Positions 1-12,877 of a stretch of DNA of 64,000 nucleotides are shown piece by piece. The stretch's first letter is position 1, and every line of letters starts with the position of its first letter. The DNA is from Prostheceraeus crozeri (taxonomy: Eukaryota; Platyhelminthes; Polycladida; Euryleptidae), in contig CAJQUW010006274.1 of NCBI GenBank assembly GCA_907163375.1, forward strand, positions 62,001-126,000, written 5' to 3'. The notes below the pieces were generated by a model. It saw only the letters and a program-made list of their open reading frames with translations. It was not told the origin of the DNA and did no database searches. A program made the translations under genes and the position numbers.

Positions 1-1042
1 AATTGTAAATTAAGTTCGCATTGGCTTTCCGTTGAAGTCATTGAGTAACTGCAAAGCGAATATTAACCAAAACAGTCCATCAGATAATGACTTTGTTTCA
101 CGCTGCTAATGCCGAATTCCGAGTTTCGACTCGACACCCAAGTGCTGTCAGCTTAAAGCGTGGCGCATTAATACGTTTGGCCAAGACTGCAGTGACAACA
201 GACGTCGTTGATCGATCCATGGTAGCATAGAAACTTTGCATGAATAGTCTCCTGCGTCACGACTGCTGACTCACTCACCTCCTATCCTCCTATATTGTAC
301 GCATATGCCAGACTTCAGAAAACTCAGATGGTTTAACAATAACATTGTTGGTGAAATTATGAAATGCAATGAAACCCGGACTGAAGAGGGATGGATATTG
401 ACTTCTTGTCTTGATACCTAAATTGACAACTGCCATGATAGTCGATCGTCAATCAAGAAAGTACATACCGCTAACTAATTCCTACAGTACGAGGGAAATC
501 ATCGGTACTACATGGACTTTAAGCTTTCGATAAGCTGCTTTCACAAGTGTTATATCATTCCGAATACTAAGCTCTACGCATGATCATTTTAATGTTTATA
601 CCAGAGCTTTAAATAGTACTAAAATTATTTTGATGAAACACATGCATCAACTGGCCATTTAAACATCACTTTTCCTACGCTATCACGTGTGCCTATACTT
701 GGTGTAGGCCTTTTACAACAGCACAACTGTAATTGTGGGCTATCAACTATTCTCGCGTTTGCATTGATCTGGTGTACATTAAAATACACCAAAGTTACAT
801 GTGACGAAAATATTTAATTGACTGGGATAAGTAATGAAGCATTTAAATTTTTATGACAATGGCCCAGATTGGCTTTGTATATCTACTAATCTGCCTCATT
901 ACAAACGAATCAAGCAATTAAAGCAGCAAGAGCTTATTAGCTGTTCAAAATTATTATGCCGCTTAGGAAACCTTGTCTGATCATTTAACGCCGTGAGAAG
1001 TCCTTCAAGCTGATGACGCTTGATAAGAACAGAAAAAAATAT
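1..1042. other. No gene seen
   Basis: I read both strands and found no domain-bearing frame, no RNA gene and no clear terminal repeats in this stretch. It is AT-rich sequence of intergenic or intronic character. Confidence 0.5.
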
Positions 1043-1286
1043 TGCTTGCTTAGCCAATTTAGTAGGTGCTTGATGTGCCTAGTAGGCATATGGTAATCAT
1101 GCCATAGCAAACTTTGCCTAACCAATCTAGTAGGCGCTTGATATGGACCTACTAGGCATATGGTAATCATGCTTTGCTTAATCAATTTAGTAGGTGCTTG
1201 ATATGTGCCTAGTAGGCATATCGTGGCTTTGCGTGTTATTATGTCGCCTACTAAGTTTACCGCGCGCGTACCATGACGCTTAGCAA
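1043..1286. repeat. Imperfect tandem repeat, about three units of 60-75 bp
   Basis: A unit containing the core TTTAGTAGGTGCTTGAT followed by CTAGTAGGCATATGGTAATC recurs about three times with small changes. The block is bounded by TTGCTTGCTTAGC on the left and the near-inverse GCTTAGCAAGCAA on the right, so it may be a small transposon end or a MITE with internal repeats. An open minus-strand frame across it (985-1290) only reflects the repeat. Confidence 0.6.
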
Positions 1287-4200
1287 GCAAAACATAATTT
1301 TTTTACTCGGGTGGAATTTAATATTTGAAATTTGAATTTTTTTAAAAATTGGTCCTGCATGCGAATAGCCAATAGATGATTTGAGAGACCTATGTAGTAG
1401 CTCTTAGATATGATAGTAGATGTCAAAAAAAGTGGTCGCTAAGGGCTCGCATTTTTTATCGCTTGATCGACCCAGCCGACGGGTGTGCTCGGCAGTACAC
1501 GCGACACCAACGTGGAACGCGGCAACTGAGGATGTTCCCTTTGAGACACATACAATGGAGCGAAGAAAGAAATCGCTTGAAAGTAAACTCCGTGAAGAAA
1601 ATCCTTTAAGTTGTGATGAACCCCCAAATTAGTTGCAAAGAGATGCACCAGAAACTTCTTGCAGATAATTCACTGCTAAAGAGCATTTTGTCCGGTGTGA
1701 AATACATTTATCATCTAGAAAATTGAATAAATTTCTGTTTCATGGAAAGCATTTAGTGTGTTTTTGACTTTCTCCCTGAAAAGCTAAATAGATATTAATA
1801 CTTGCTTTCAGATGTAGTTTTTTTGACAATATTTACAGATATTAATTTTGAATTCCAGCTTTCCTGTAAGAACATCTTTTCTCAGCCAAAATTATTCTCT
1901 TCGAATTCTTCGGTAACTGGGTGAAAGTGTCTGTAAAAAAAACGATCTCGATATTGGGAGCAAACATCCAACCTTGCAGTTCCTCATATATTGAAATACT
2001 GTTGCCGTTTATATAGGAGGGGAGTTGTCCTCCTGCCTCCGCGATCCTCTCCCACTGAAATTGTCCCTACCATTGACATCGAACAACAACAACAACCTTA
2101 ATGATTAATGTTCGATGTCCATGGTCCCTACTTTTACTTGCGCTGCGATGGCAACCGTAAATATGACCGGAAGATAGAAATATCTAATATTGATTAAAAT
2201 ATTATTGCACTTTAGTATGTCACATCAGAATTTCAGAATTGCTGCCTGCTATTTTTCAAATTATTTATAGTCGAAACACAAGCTGTCACAAAATTTTTTA
2301 CGCAGGATATTTTCTGATGCAAATGTTTGTTTAAAATTTACATATTATGATAGAAATTTTCGTTGTATGTTAGATTTTAATACATGATCTTAATGGTTGG
2401 AGTTTCCGCTAAATAGCGTTTTGGAATGAGTCTCGGAAAACCTACACCGTAAGTTATTAGGCAGAGCAAATTCCTTGTGTGTTATTTTATTTATTTGATG
2501 CTCTAGGCATCCTTTTTTTGCTCAATCCATGACTTTTGCATCAAAACATTTTCGTTAAGACAGTCTGCATGCGCATTGATTTGTATATAGTCAGATTTGT
2601 GGTCTGTGTGTGGATATTCTTTCAAGATTGCGCTTCTCTCTATTTTCCTGTGTGAATATTCCATGGCAGCTTGAGCTTATTTGGATTTTCGCTAACTGAA
2701 GGGCTCAAATCCTCATGTGGGCTAAAGAAGTGTAAATGTCCACTCAGTGGTTGCGATAAAGGCATGAAGATCATGTTTACTGTTGCAGGAATCGCATTTC
2801 AATCTGTGACAGGTCAGCATTGAGATATCTGCTGCGTTGTCGGACAGTTTGTAGGAAGTAATCTGGCGTCGGCTTGTTTACTTCTTTAGCAGTTTTGGAA
2901 AATTCTATTTAAGAAGATAATGTACCAGCAATTCAAATCGAGGGGAAAAATTGAGCGTAATCATTCCGTCACATATGTTTGACGGGTTTCGTAATTAAAT
3001 TTTTGGGAAGGAAGATCTACGAGACTGAAGTATGTGCCGCACAGTTCAACGGCCAATGAAAGCGTAACTGAGTGATCAGAAGTTCCTCATCATTAAGATC
3101 GAAATTTGACTTGCGGTAAATGTGACTGCAAGCAGAATTGTATAAATTAGATACTATTTCTCAGGGTTCCTGTGATTCTGGAAGGTCTGGGTAATAGGAT
3201 GGTCTGGAAAAGTATTGGATGTATATGTTTGGAAGTATTGGAGCTTAAATCACATTATTCATATCGCATTCTGAGTTCATTGCTGCAAACTACGCATACA
3301 TTGCATTCCTAGCGCTTTTTTTCCTTTTCAAATGATATTTGATGGCACTGAAAGATGGTTGAGACACCATTTGAGAAAAGACAAGCACCAGGAAAGTAAT
3401 GTAGCCCACTTTATCTCAATGAGTACACAGAATGCTATTGGAGCTACATGAGCAGAGCTGAAATGCATTGAGTAAAATGAAAGAGCCATCGGTGCTAAAA
3501 TTAGATGGTGAGAAAACCGTAATTATGAAAGGATTTTAGTAAACAGAGTCACATATTTAATGAGGATGACATAATGAGGGAGAAAATAAACGCAACTTGA
3601 TATAGGAAACCATCTGGTCAATGACGTGACATGTTTAAAAGTGTTATGAATCTTTTGATAAAGAGAAGTTAGATGATCGACTGTAGCGTATATTCCTTAT
3701 ATTTTCGATAGTTGATTTACACTCAAAGACCATGAAAGGGCAGTGTGTGAACTGCTGGTGATGATTTTAAATTGCATAATTTCAAGCTGTCCATGTTTAC
3801 TTTTCATACTGCCAAGACGACCTTGATTGTACCTTAGTTTTATTTTCAGATTGTTTTGAGTGGTGTCAACTGCCAAGTATTTACTCAGTTGCTCTGTTAG
3901 CTGTTTAGTTGTAGGCCTTGTTAGGGTATGCAGTTGGTCATGAAATTGACTTGACAAGATGATCCGTTTCTTTTGCGCTAAATGTTGTGATATTCACACA
4001 ATCTTTGTAATTCAATGATGCAAAATACAGTTTCAATCAGTTGAGCTAGAATAATCGATTAAAACTGCAAGTAGCAGACTACATGCATTTTTAGAAAGCA
4101 GTGCTTAAGATTGATTTGTACTATATAAATGCTCGCATATGTATGCTGTTTGCGTAGTACTGCAGTTGCAAAAGGGGTAATAGTATATTAGAATAGAATC

Positions 4201-6479
4201 AACTTGAAAAAAAATTTTCTATTTTAGTGATTATAGAAAAAATGTGAGAATGTGTGCTATAGATTGAAAGCGTTTAAATGGAAGCTGCTATGTAGTAGCC
4301 ATTGACTGTCATTCATCATAATTGCAAAACACTTGTACGACAAATTCAAACTAAGGGTACCAGTTCGTCCCATTTTGAAGTAAAAATTCCTTATTCATTA
4401 TTGCATCAACTGGTGAGCGTAGGATTCATTTATTAGGGCGCAAATTATCATTCCATCGATAAATGCAGCGTTGCCACCGCTAGCTGTGCGTGCGGGGAAC
4501 CTGCGCAGATGAACCTGAACCTGCTCGGATGAAGATCTCAGAGAAATATTCTTTCATTTGGGGTTAGAAGAGCTATGCTTTTTAGGGTACCGATAGATTA
4601 TTTCTTGTAGATGTACAATTTAGTATTTTTTCTACTAGAACTGCTGCTTTGACTTTATCAACATGATTCAACCTATTAGGTTATCAATAAATGTGCCTAA
4701 AGCTGAAAGTCACTTCGATTTGATGTCCGAATTTTCTAGCTAGTATTTGTGAGTTCGGCTACATCGATTGGGATGTTTTGTTAGGGTTATAATGACGTGT
4801 TTTCATTTACTTATGATTATGATAATAGCAATTTTGTTTAAGCTCAAAACACATTAGCCCGAGCCTTTCATCGATGTGGTTGATCTAAAATGGTTATTCG
4901 TATCAAGGAACTCCAAAGAAACAAATAGATCGATATGTTTCTAAATTGGCTCATGTGCGCGGAAGTCATGGTACTAACCAATTTTGTTTCAAGGACGAAG
5001 CCTTTCATTTTTTTGAAGTGAGAAGTCGAATGATCATATAGCGCAAAACTCCTTGTTAGTACATCCAGGACGTCCAATCCTTCATTAAAGTCTGATTCAA
5101 AACTTTTATGTATCTAAATTGTATAACATGTACTGTAGTTTTAGCAGTTTTGATATTTAATGAGTTTGATCAGTGGGTTAAAAATCAAATCTTTACAAAG
5201 AAATAAAAAACCGGAAATGTCATTAAAGTTGCTAACAATTATACGATACATTTTAGCAGGGTCAAGAATACTGGATACAGAAACTTCCTTTTCGTAAACA
5301 TTTTCCATGAAACAAATTACCTATTCACTGCCTAAATAGCTTCTAGTAATAACGAATATGTTCCCAAAAGTAAGTGCTCACAGATTCAACTTCCTAGTAT
5401 ATCATAGGCAAAGTGTAGGCTTGAGTTTACACCTTCATTTATGCTACCCTTCATCGATTCACTGCCTGCGCGGTTGTGGTCTCGAGGCCCGGTCGGCGAC
5501 GCTGTAAATGCATATAGGCCTATATTCGAAACTTGAATGCAAAATATCCAGGATCCAAGTGCACGAGTGCATTTGAATAATGTAATTTCTTCAGCTTAAT
5601 TATCTGCTTATTCAACTATTTTGCTCGTTCACTCAGTTCGCTTGTTCATTTTAGTTATATGCTTTAGTTATATTTTAGTTTTAGTTCAACTGAAACACTC
5701 AAGTCACTCATTTCCTTTTGTTCACTTTGAAAGGTACCAACGTTGTGGGACTTGGCGCTCGTTTACTAAAATGAGAATCAAAGAAGCTGTATTCTTCATA
5801 GTGGCCATCCTACTTTCTTAAGCCTACTTTGTCAATCTGTCAATTTCGAAAACAACTGTACCTCATTTGGCTTTGTCTCACAAATCGACTTTGAAATTCA
5901 TAAAACTGCCACTGCAGGAGAATAATCCAATTTCAAATCCCGTATTACTGGAAGGAGGGCAACCCTTTGCCATAAAATTCATCAATTAGTCGATTGGCCG
6001 ATATCCCAGAAGTACACAACTCGTAAATATTTGACGGCATAATTACTTGAATTTTATCACAACCTTTAATTTGTCATCCTGCAGAAATCGAGAGAAAGTA
6101 AATGAAATTTTTCTTAAGGCGCACGAAAATTCTTATCTGGTGCTGCGCCGCCTGAAATGACCTTTAAAATGCCTCTCTGGTCTGATCTCGAATCTACTTA
6201 TTTACATGGTATTATAATATGTTCGCGAATGGAAACCAAAAGTAGGGATTTGTCTGAGTGAAAGCTGCTCAAAAACGGTTATCTATGTCTCAACAGCGAA
6301 AAGCGATGTGAGAATTAATTTCCCCCATAGTAAATTAAGGTTGAGGAGCATCCGTTCAGTACGTTCATCAGTTTCATGATCTGAAAAATATTATTTCTGG
6401 TGTAATTCTGGTAATACTTATCTGTTGTAATGAATATCAGCTCATTTCATTGGCAGTTACTAGGAAATCCTGTTTGTTA
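1287..6479. other. Long stretch without a supported gene
   Basis: There are only short frames (for example 1420-1632 on plus and 3697-3957 on minus). None shows a domain, a conserved motif or splice signals I would trust. A short inverted pair lies at about 2072-2130 (CATTGACATCGAAC against GTTCGATGTCCATG) around an ACAAC run. This could be intergenic DNA or a large intron. Confidence 0.45.
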
Positions 6480-8870
6480 AGCTCCTTCGCTTGCTAGTGA
6501 GCGACTAAGACACCTCGTTCATTTACACCAAAAAGTTCTAATGCACTGGCTAGAACTACTAACTAAACAGACTGCTGGTCCCTTAAATCCTTTTGCTCTC
6601 TTTGCTTGATTTGAGAGGAGGTCGAATCCTTCGTTGGTGTCTTCAATTACGCGTTCGGTTATTTTCCACCGGTCTCGTCTGTCATCCTAGTTGTCCCGTG
6701 TGGGTCAGCTACGCACCAACCTTTCATGCTGTCTGTGCACCACATCATTGATCGTCTCTACGAATGTTGCCATTCGCGATAGCAAGCAGCACTATCTTCA
6801 GTGGGCTATGATCTTTCATGCGGCACATGTGGTCGAACAGACTCATTTTGCGCTTATTAATCATCTACACAAGCCGTAACTTAGGTTCTACTCTTCTCAT
6901 GACTTCATAATTGGTGGTGCGGTGAAACCATCTAACACCTAAAATCGTTCGGAAGAAACGCAGCTCAAAGTCATTGAGACGCCGGTTATCCGTCTTTCTA
7001 AGCGTCAACGTTTCAGACATAAGCATCAGTGCGCTAGAAACACACGCTTGCAATACCGTGCTTTATATATAGTTTTGTGCTAATCACGTGACGCCTCCAT
7101 ATTTTGTCAAATTTTGGAATCCTTGTCTGAACCAGTCAACAGCTTCATTTCCGAGTCTAACTGCAGCCTTGGCACTGCAGTTCATGCTGAAAATGAGGAT
7201 AATCTTAGCATCCACTCCAGTCCGTATGATTTTAGTTCTGCCCGCATGGCTTCCTGCCGAATGCTACCGGAAGCATTTGAGAAATCGATGAAGCAGACCA
7301 TCAGCAAAGATCTATTGCACAGTGCTGCTGGCTCGACAGAAGCTTTCAGACGCTCTAGGATGTAGGGCTGGGCTGTCGTGCTTTTTTTGACCGACACCGA
7401 CACCGGGTTCGAGCACAGCACCGGATTTTGAAAAGCACGACAGCGACACCGGATAATAATAATAATAAAATTGACTGAAGTGCCCGACTTGTCTTTACTT
7501 TTGCTTTGTTTTGTGTCCCTGACTTTCTTTTTTTCGTTGTGTATTGATGGAAATATAGGTTATTTCTCATAATAATAATAATAATCCTCGAAACACTACA
7601 GGTCATGCACTCCTTTCAGGAGACATATGATCACGAAAAAACATCATTTTCTAAACAAACTGCTTTTCTAAAAATAATGACAACAAAATGACTCTGAAAT
7701 TGAAAGTGATGCGATGAATAATGAACAATGCTTATGAAACGTGGTGAAACAATGGATATGATGACTAATTGAATAATCAGTGAATGATGACAAAAATGAA
7801 GATGCTTATTATGATTACATGTGATAAGGTGATACCGTATCACTCAAAACAATTGATAGGCTTAAAACAATCAAAAACACTCAAAACAATTGATTCAGCA
7901 ATCCACTCAATTCATTCCCAATTCGTGTGAAGGAAGAGCCTTCCAGTCCGTTTTAGTGAAAATATGACTATTTGCAAAGAGAAGGAAATCCTTGTGCGAT
8001 AAAACAATTTATTTTTCCAGCTAAAATTTAAGGTCGGTGTCGGCCCTAAAAATCACGACACCGACACCGGGAAAAAGGGCACGACACCGACACCCCAGCC
8101 CTGCTAGGATGATCAGTGAGAACACTTTGCACTCGTGGTTTATCAGAGATAAGGTGTGGGATTTGCTGCAGATGCTTAGATATCCTTTCTTTGGCAGCGT
8201 CACTGTAACCGACTTGTGCCATTCATCAGGAACCTTCAGATTATGTTTGACTGCATATAGTGGGCAGCTCTTCTGCCAATTCTACTCCACCTGCATGCAG
8301 CATATTTTCTCTGATGCCATCTGTACCGAGAGCCTGGAGTAGTTTTAGCTTCTTGGTCGCTGCTTCGACTTGACATCCGAGTATTTCGCCATTTTTGTCG
8401 TCGTCTTGGAGTGCCATATCTTCAGTTTCCGTCACTACCGTGGTGTCATACTCATACATCTACGAATGAAGGTTTCGGCAGTACTCAGATCATTTATCCT
8501 TGGTCTCTTCGAATGTTTGCAACAGGTGTCCATCACGATCTTTAGCAAATCGTTGCCTCCGTCCCCATTTCTATTGATATCTCTGATCAGCAGGTATGCT
8601 TGACGTGTCTCTGCTTCTGCCCACTCGACTCAATTAGTCACTATTTCTCCTGCAGCCTAATTTTCATATCGGCTCGCACCGCCTTTCGAAATTAATTGCA
8701 CTTGCTCCTGTATATTTCTTCTTCTCTCCACACTAGTCTGCTATATTTCGACTTTGCTTTCCATCAGTAGGAGTGTTCTCTGAGTGATTCCTTCTGTCGG
8801 CAAACTCTGTTATTGCCTCTCTGATTACCAAATACATCCCAGCTGATCTTTCCTCCAACTTTTTTCTTTC
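6480..8870 (-). mobile_element. LINE fragment A (endonuclease-RT type), split by a hAT MITE
   Basis: Minus-strand pieces of one non-LTR reverse transcriptase appear in order from right to left. A pre-RT segment lies at 8241-8459 (KKLK, GTDGIRENML). The first RT block is near 8100-8203 (LPKKGYLS, then KVFSLIIL). Motif A lies at 7260-7340 (MVCFIDFSNA). The C-terminal part lies at 6865-7053 (TLRKTDNRRL, FFRTILGVRW), followed by CRMKDH near 6800. The frame changes several times, so it is a dead copy. The hAT MITE at 7363-8103 separates KVFSLIIL from the downstream RT sequence. The LINE continues smoothly across one copy of the 8-bp duplication. A relative lies at 10165-11010. The clade was not determined; the RT assignment is firm. 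Confidence 0.8.
7363..8103. mobile_element. hAT MITE with 8-bp target duplication
   Basis: The element starts TAGGGCTGGGC and ends CCCCAGCCCTG, so its ends are inverted repeats of the hAT type. It is flanked by CTAGGATG at 7355-7362 and 8104-8111, an exact 8-bp target duplication as expected for hAT. The subterminal regions are packed with GACACCGACACCG repeats in opposite orientations. At 741 bp with no transposase it is non-autonomous. It lies inside LINE fragment A and is therefore younger than it. Confidence 0.9.
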
Positions 8871-10164
8871 CTTAGGTTGATCAAACCAAATTTTCGGGTG
8901 AATTAGGGTAAATTGGGATAATCAAAGTCTGGATTTTTTCTGAAAAATTGCGCATCTGGTGTCATCCTTCGTTTATAAAGACGGTTGGAAGTTAATGAGA
9001 GGCATTCACAATGGTGTTCAAAGCTACTGAAAGACAAAAATCTAAAGCCTATTGACATTGGTGATGATGCAATCCATGGTGTACGCATGCATTCAAACAT
9101 CTCAGCAGTGCTTTTGGCTCACGCCTCGAACAAATACTTAGGCCAAATTAACATCGATTAGAATTTGATGCAAGTTCGAAGACAACTCTCAAAGGCATCG
9201 AAGCTGTGTAATGGTGATATGCTTTATAGTTTTCTCGTCATTTGGATCATCGAATGATTGTTCTGTCAGCTTCTTGGATTGATGTTATTGCCCGAGAACT
9301 GGAAGCAAAACCTATTGTTTTGCAGTGCCTTTATTCGTTAGTCAGATGACCACTCCGATAATAGGTAAGAGATCAATGACGTTGCTACTTCGGACGAAAA
9401 ACAGCCCAAATTCCATTCCTGTACTTTTGAAAATGAGCAAAATATTGGTACAAGTGATAATTGCACGATGTGAGATTATCAGTGAATTCTTTTCATTGTA
9501 ATGATCCTTTCACTCTTGCTTCATTCCAACGCTCGTGTTATATTATGCATGCTGGACATACTTCAAGATCTTACTAAACAGTTTTGCCAAACATTACTTA
9601 CATTTCACTCAACGACATATCGTTTATTTAATTCGTTGTTGTTAATATTCTTCATTCATAAAATTATACCTGAAATGAAAAGGCTTTTCCGGCGCACCAA
9701 ACGCTTATTGTGAGGCCTCAATATTTACTCAGCAGTGTTTTTTCTCCGATACCAGTTCTTTTGGGGGAATGAATTTCATCACTTCATTCTATTTGTTCAG
9801 AGTGATAGACCTGCTTCAATCGATCGCAAAAATTGATCGACACTTTCTCTGCTCCTTTTTTCTGGGAGTTTCTCCACTTTGTTCCGGATTCCGGGCAGTA
9901 CCAAAACTGACTTCTGCCTGACCGTTTTTGTTTTCCAATGCCTCCTTGGGTATTGCACCTTTGCATATGTCAGAAACTCCACCTCGAACATTGAATGACG
10001 AAGAGTGACAAATAGGTTAATTTTATGTAAGAACACAAAAATTGATCACATGTTTACTCTGTATGCACACCATAACTTCCGGTCTGAAATATGCTTTTAA
10101 GGTTCTTTTATGAAAATGTGTTCTGCGCTCCGACTGCAAAGGGACATGGATGCCTCAAGAAATT
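8871..10164. other. No gene seen
   Basis: Short frames only, such as 9797-10036 on minus, without recognisable motifs. No terminal repeats or RNA genes were found. Confidence 0.45.
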
Positions 10165-11010
10165 AAATTGCTCTTAGTAGTGAACGACTAAGAACCTCGT
10201 TCATCCACAGTCAAAAGTTCAAATGCACTGGTTAGAACTTCAGGCTAAACAGACTGTTGGTCCCTTGGTCATTTTCCTCACTTTACTTGATTTCGATGGT
10301 GTCGAATCACTCGTTGGTATCCTGAATTACGCGTTCGGACATATTCCACCACTCTCCCTTGTGTTTTGTCATCCCAGCTATCACGTGCAGGTCAGCTTCG
10401 CACCAACCTTTGATGTTGTCTGTTGCCATGTGCGATAGCATACAGCACGGTCTTCACTAGGCAATGATCTTTCATGCGGCAGATGTGGCCGAAGAGATCT
10501 ATTTTGCGATCTTTAATCGGCTTGTCTACACAAGCCGTAGCCTTGGTTTTTCTCTTCTCAGGACTTGATGATTGGTGGTGAGGTGAAATAAAACCAAACA
10601 CTTTTATCTAGGAGTGTAATATCATCGGCGAGGCTTGGATTGTTGATATGGTGTCACTGAAATGACTGGCACCCCTGTCGCACTTTCGCTGAAGCGTTCG
10701 TTCCACAGCACGTTCCAGGTATGCAAAGCCAAATAGCAGGTGACTTGGGATCGCCCTGTCTGAACCAGTCACGAGTTTTATTTCCGAATCTAATTGCAAC
10801 CTTGGCGCTAGCGTACTTGCTATTCAACGAGCGGATGAGCTTAGCACCCACTCTGATTTCAGTGCTGCCGAATGTTATCGAAAACCTCAAAGAAATCGAC
10901 GATGCAGGCCATCAGCAAGAATCTGTTCCTCAGTACTGCGGTCTCTGCGGAAGCCTGCTTGTTCCCCTGCCAGAAATAGCTCGACAGAAGTTTTCAGACC
11001 TCTCTCCATA
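10165..11010 (-). mobile_element. LINE fragment B, same family as fragment A
   Basis: Minus-strand RT pieces lie in two frames at 10608-10890. One reads KYASAKVAIRFGNKTRDWF then RQGDP; the other reads FGFAYLERAVERTLQRK. They correspond to the region around the RT GVRQGDPLSP motif. The C-terminal tail at 10392-10601 has LFGHICRMKDHCLVKTVLY. From 10170 to 10600 the DNA runs parallel to 6485-6910 of fragment A at high visible similarity, and both copies stop at about the same 3' point. Frame changes show that it is inactive. It is an insertion separate from fragment A, since about 1.3 kb of unrelated DNA lies between them. Confidence 0.75.
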
Positions 11011-11129
11011 GACGGCCTGCTTTCAAACAATTAAATATAGAAAAAAATTTCATCTTTCCATTAATCGCCGCGTGTATAATATCTGTAACGAATATAAGTC
11101 CTTAACTCTCGAGTAGGTAATAGATCAAA

Positions 11130-11202
11130 TGTTAATGTTCGGCCTAGGAGCCCTTTCTTCCGCAATATATTGATGAAAGGGTTCCTAGGCCAAACGTTAA
11201 CA
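11130..11202. repeat. 28-bp stem hairpin
   Basis: The arms are 11130-11157 and 11175-11202 and match at about 25 of 28 positions, with a 17-nt loop. The arm core is CGGCCTAGGAGCCCTTTC. The geometry resembles a small precursor hairpin or a miniature fold-back element. No other evidence of function is visible. Confidence 0.75.
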
Positions 11203-11618
11203 GTTGAACTGTAATTCCGCAATATCCAGCAAATATCTACAAAACATGGCTAGCTAATAGATCATCGATGGTGTTATAGCTCCTGTCTCTACAAGTGGCA
11301 GTTACATCAATGATTGCGAATATGATAAAAAAGAAAAAAGATGATGTCTAGCACTATAGGCCTACTCTATATTTTGCAAAATGTGTGAATAGTCCTGTGT
11401 GTTAAACTTTCTGAAGCGTCAATTATTTCTTATAATCTCTACTGCATGATGCACTTGAAGTCGTTTGATCATTGAAGACCAAATTCATCCCAAAATTCGT
11501 TAAATTTACAAGTGAATTATATACATCTTTCACATAATGTAAAACTGCCCATCGTGCATTATAGTACACAAACTTGTTCAAACTTGTTTAAAATAGCGGG
11601 CTCTGGTTATTTTTATTC

Positions 11619-11703
11619 CATTGTGAGGAGATCCGTAGAATACGATGGACATTCTTATGCATACTTTGAATATCCATCGTTGTCCATGGGTTTCCTCACA
11701 ACG
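11619..11703. repeat. About 36-bp stem hairpin with mismatches
   Basis: The left arm (11619-11654, starting CATTGTGAGGAG) pairs imperfectly with the right arm (about 11668-11703, ending TTTCCTCACAACGG) around a 13-nt loop. The frame at 11512-11835 runs through the hairpin and is probably fortuitous. Confidence 0.65.
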
Positions 11704-12877
11704 GAGCAAGACTCAGAATATCTCAATTACAACTTTTTCTACAGTCGTGCGTGTTATCCACCGAGATTGTATAGTATTGGAAAAAATTTACAACTGTCAT
11801 GTCATTGCATTTCGATTTTTAAGATGCTTGAGTGAGTAGGCAGATATTATATGAACGGCTGTAAATAGCTTATTTTGCCGTAGAGTAATGCAAATTTTAA
11901 AAGCAAAAATATTGAGCTCGAGAAATATTAGCCTGCTTGAAATATGCCCTGTTCGAAATCACTGCAACTATCACCCGCAGCTCGTATGATATGCACATGA
12001 TTTCCAATACCATTCAATCATAAAATACCGTGAATCCGTCATAACAAAGTGATGATATCCAAAAAATGAACTTCGAAATTTTAGGGACCAATTTTTTCAT
12101 ATTATTTGGAATCAGAATGCGAAAGGTATTACCGAAGAAACCACGTTTTTTTCAATGTTAATTTCACGGTGTTGCTGCAAAACTTTTGAAAGTAAGCATT
12201 TTCCGACATGATCATCATGTATTGGGATGTATTCTTATATGTCAAAAATTGGAATGTCAAACCGTTAGACTCAATCAGGAGATAAAGGGTTAGAATGCTA
12301 TCATAAACCTTTTTTTTGACGAAAATCGTGCACTTGCTGGTTTTCTATTTCTTACTCTTATTATCATTTTTCTTCTGAAAATATTTGAATGAGAACCTTC
12401 CGTTCAACTACTATCTGAGATTTGGCCTTACTGTCTGTTAGTTTAGTTCGAATCGGTTCGCTTGTAGCTCCGTGATTTTTTGGTAAAATTGGTGTAGCAG
12501 CCGCGACTTCAATTTCGTGAAGCATCAATCCGTCATTTATTTGCCTTAACAATAAACAACATGCTCTTTTTCTCTGCTTATGGACAACAATCAAATTAGT
12601 TAAAATCGCCCACTTATTTCATGATTTAAAAGATATATTTGATGAACTCAATATAATGACTGGTATGGTTTCTGATCAATTGCATTATCTTGGTCTAGGT
12701 CTGGCCACCCAGATGCAGTGAGGCTTTCGGTGTAGCTTGCTTGGTTCACGTTTTTCGACTGAATCGAGGATTCAATGTTCGCGTGAGTAAAATATTCACG
12801 TCATTGCGTTTTTAGTGAATACAGTGTGACAGGTTGTCTATATTTTCATCACCTTACATTCCGGTTTGCAGACATAC
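11704..12877. other. No gene seen
   Basis: Short open frames only (for example 12364-12594 on minus), with no motif recognised. Confidence 0.4.

Noticed and set aside
985-1290. 101-residue minus-strand frame
   Set aside because: It reads through the tandem repeat block; the protein repeats only mirror the DNA repeats.
7396-7415. GGTTCGAGC-like string as a tRNA B box
   Set aside because: No A box, acceptor stem or anticodon arm surrounds it; it is part of the hAT MITE repeat array.
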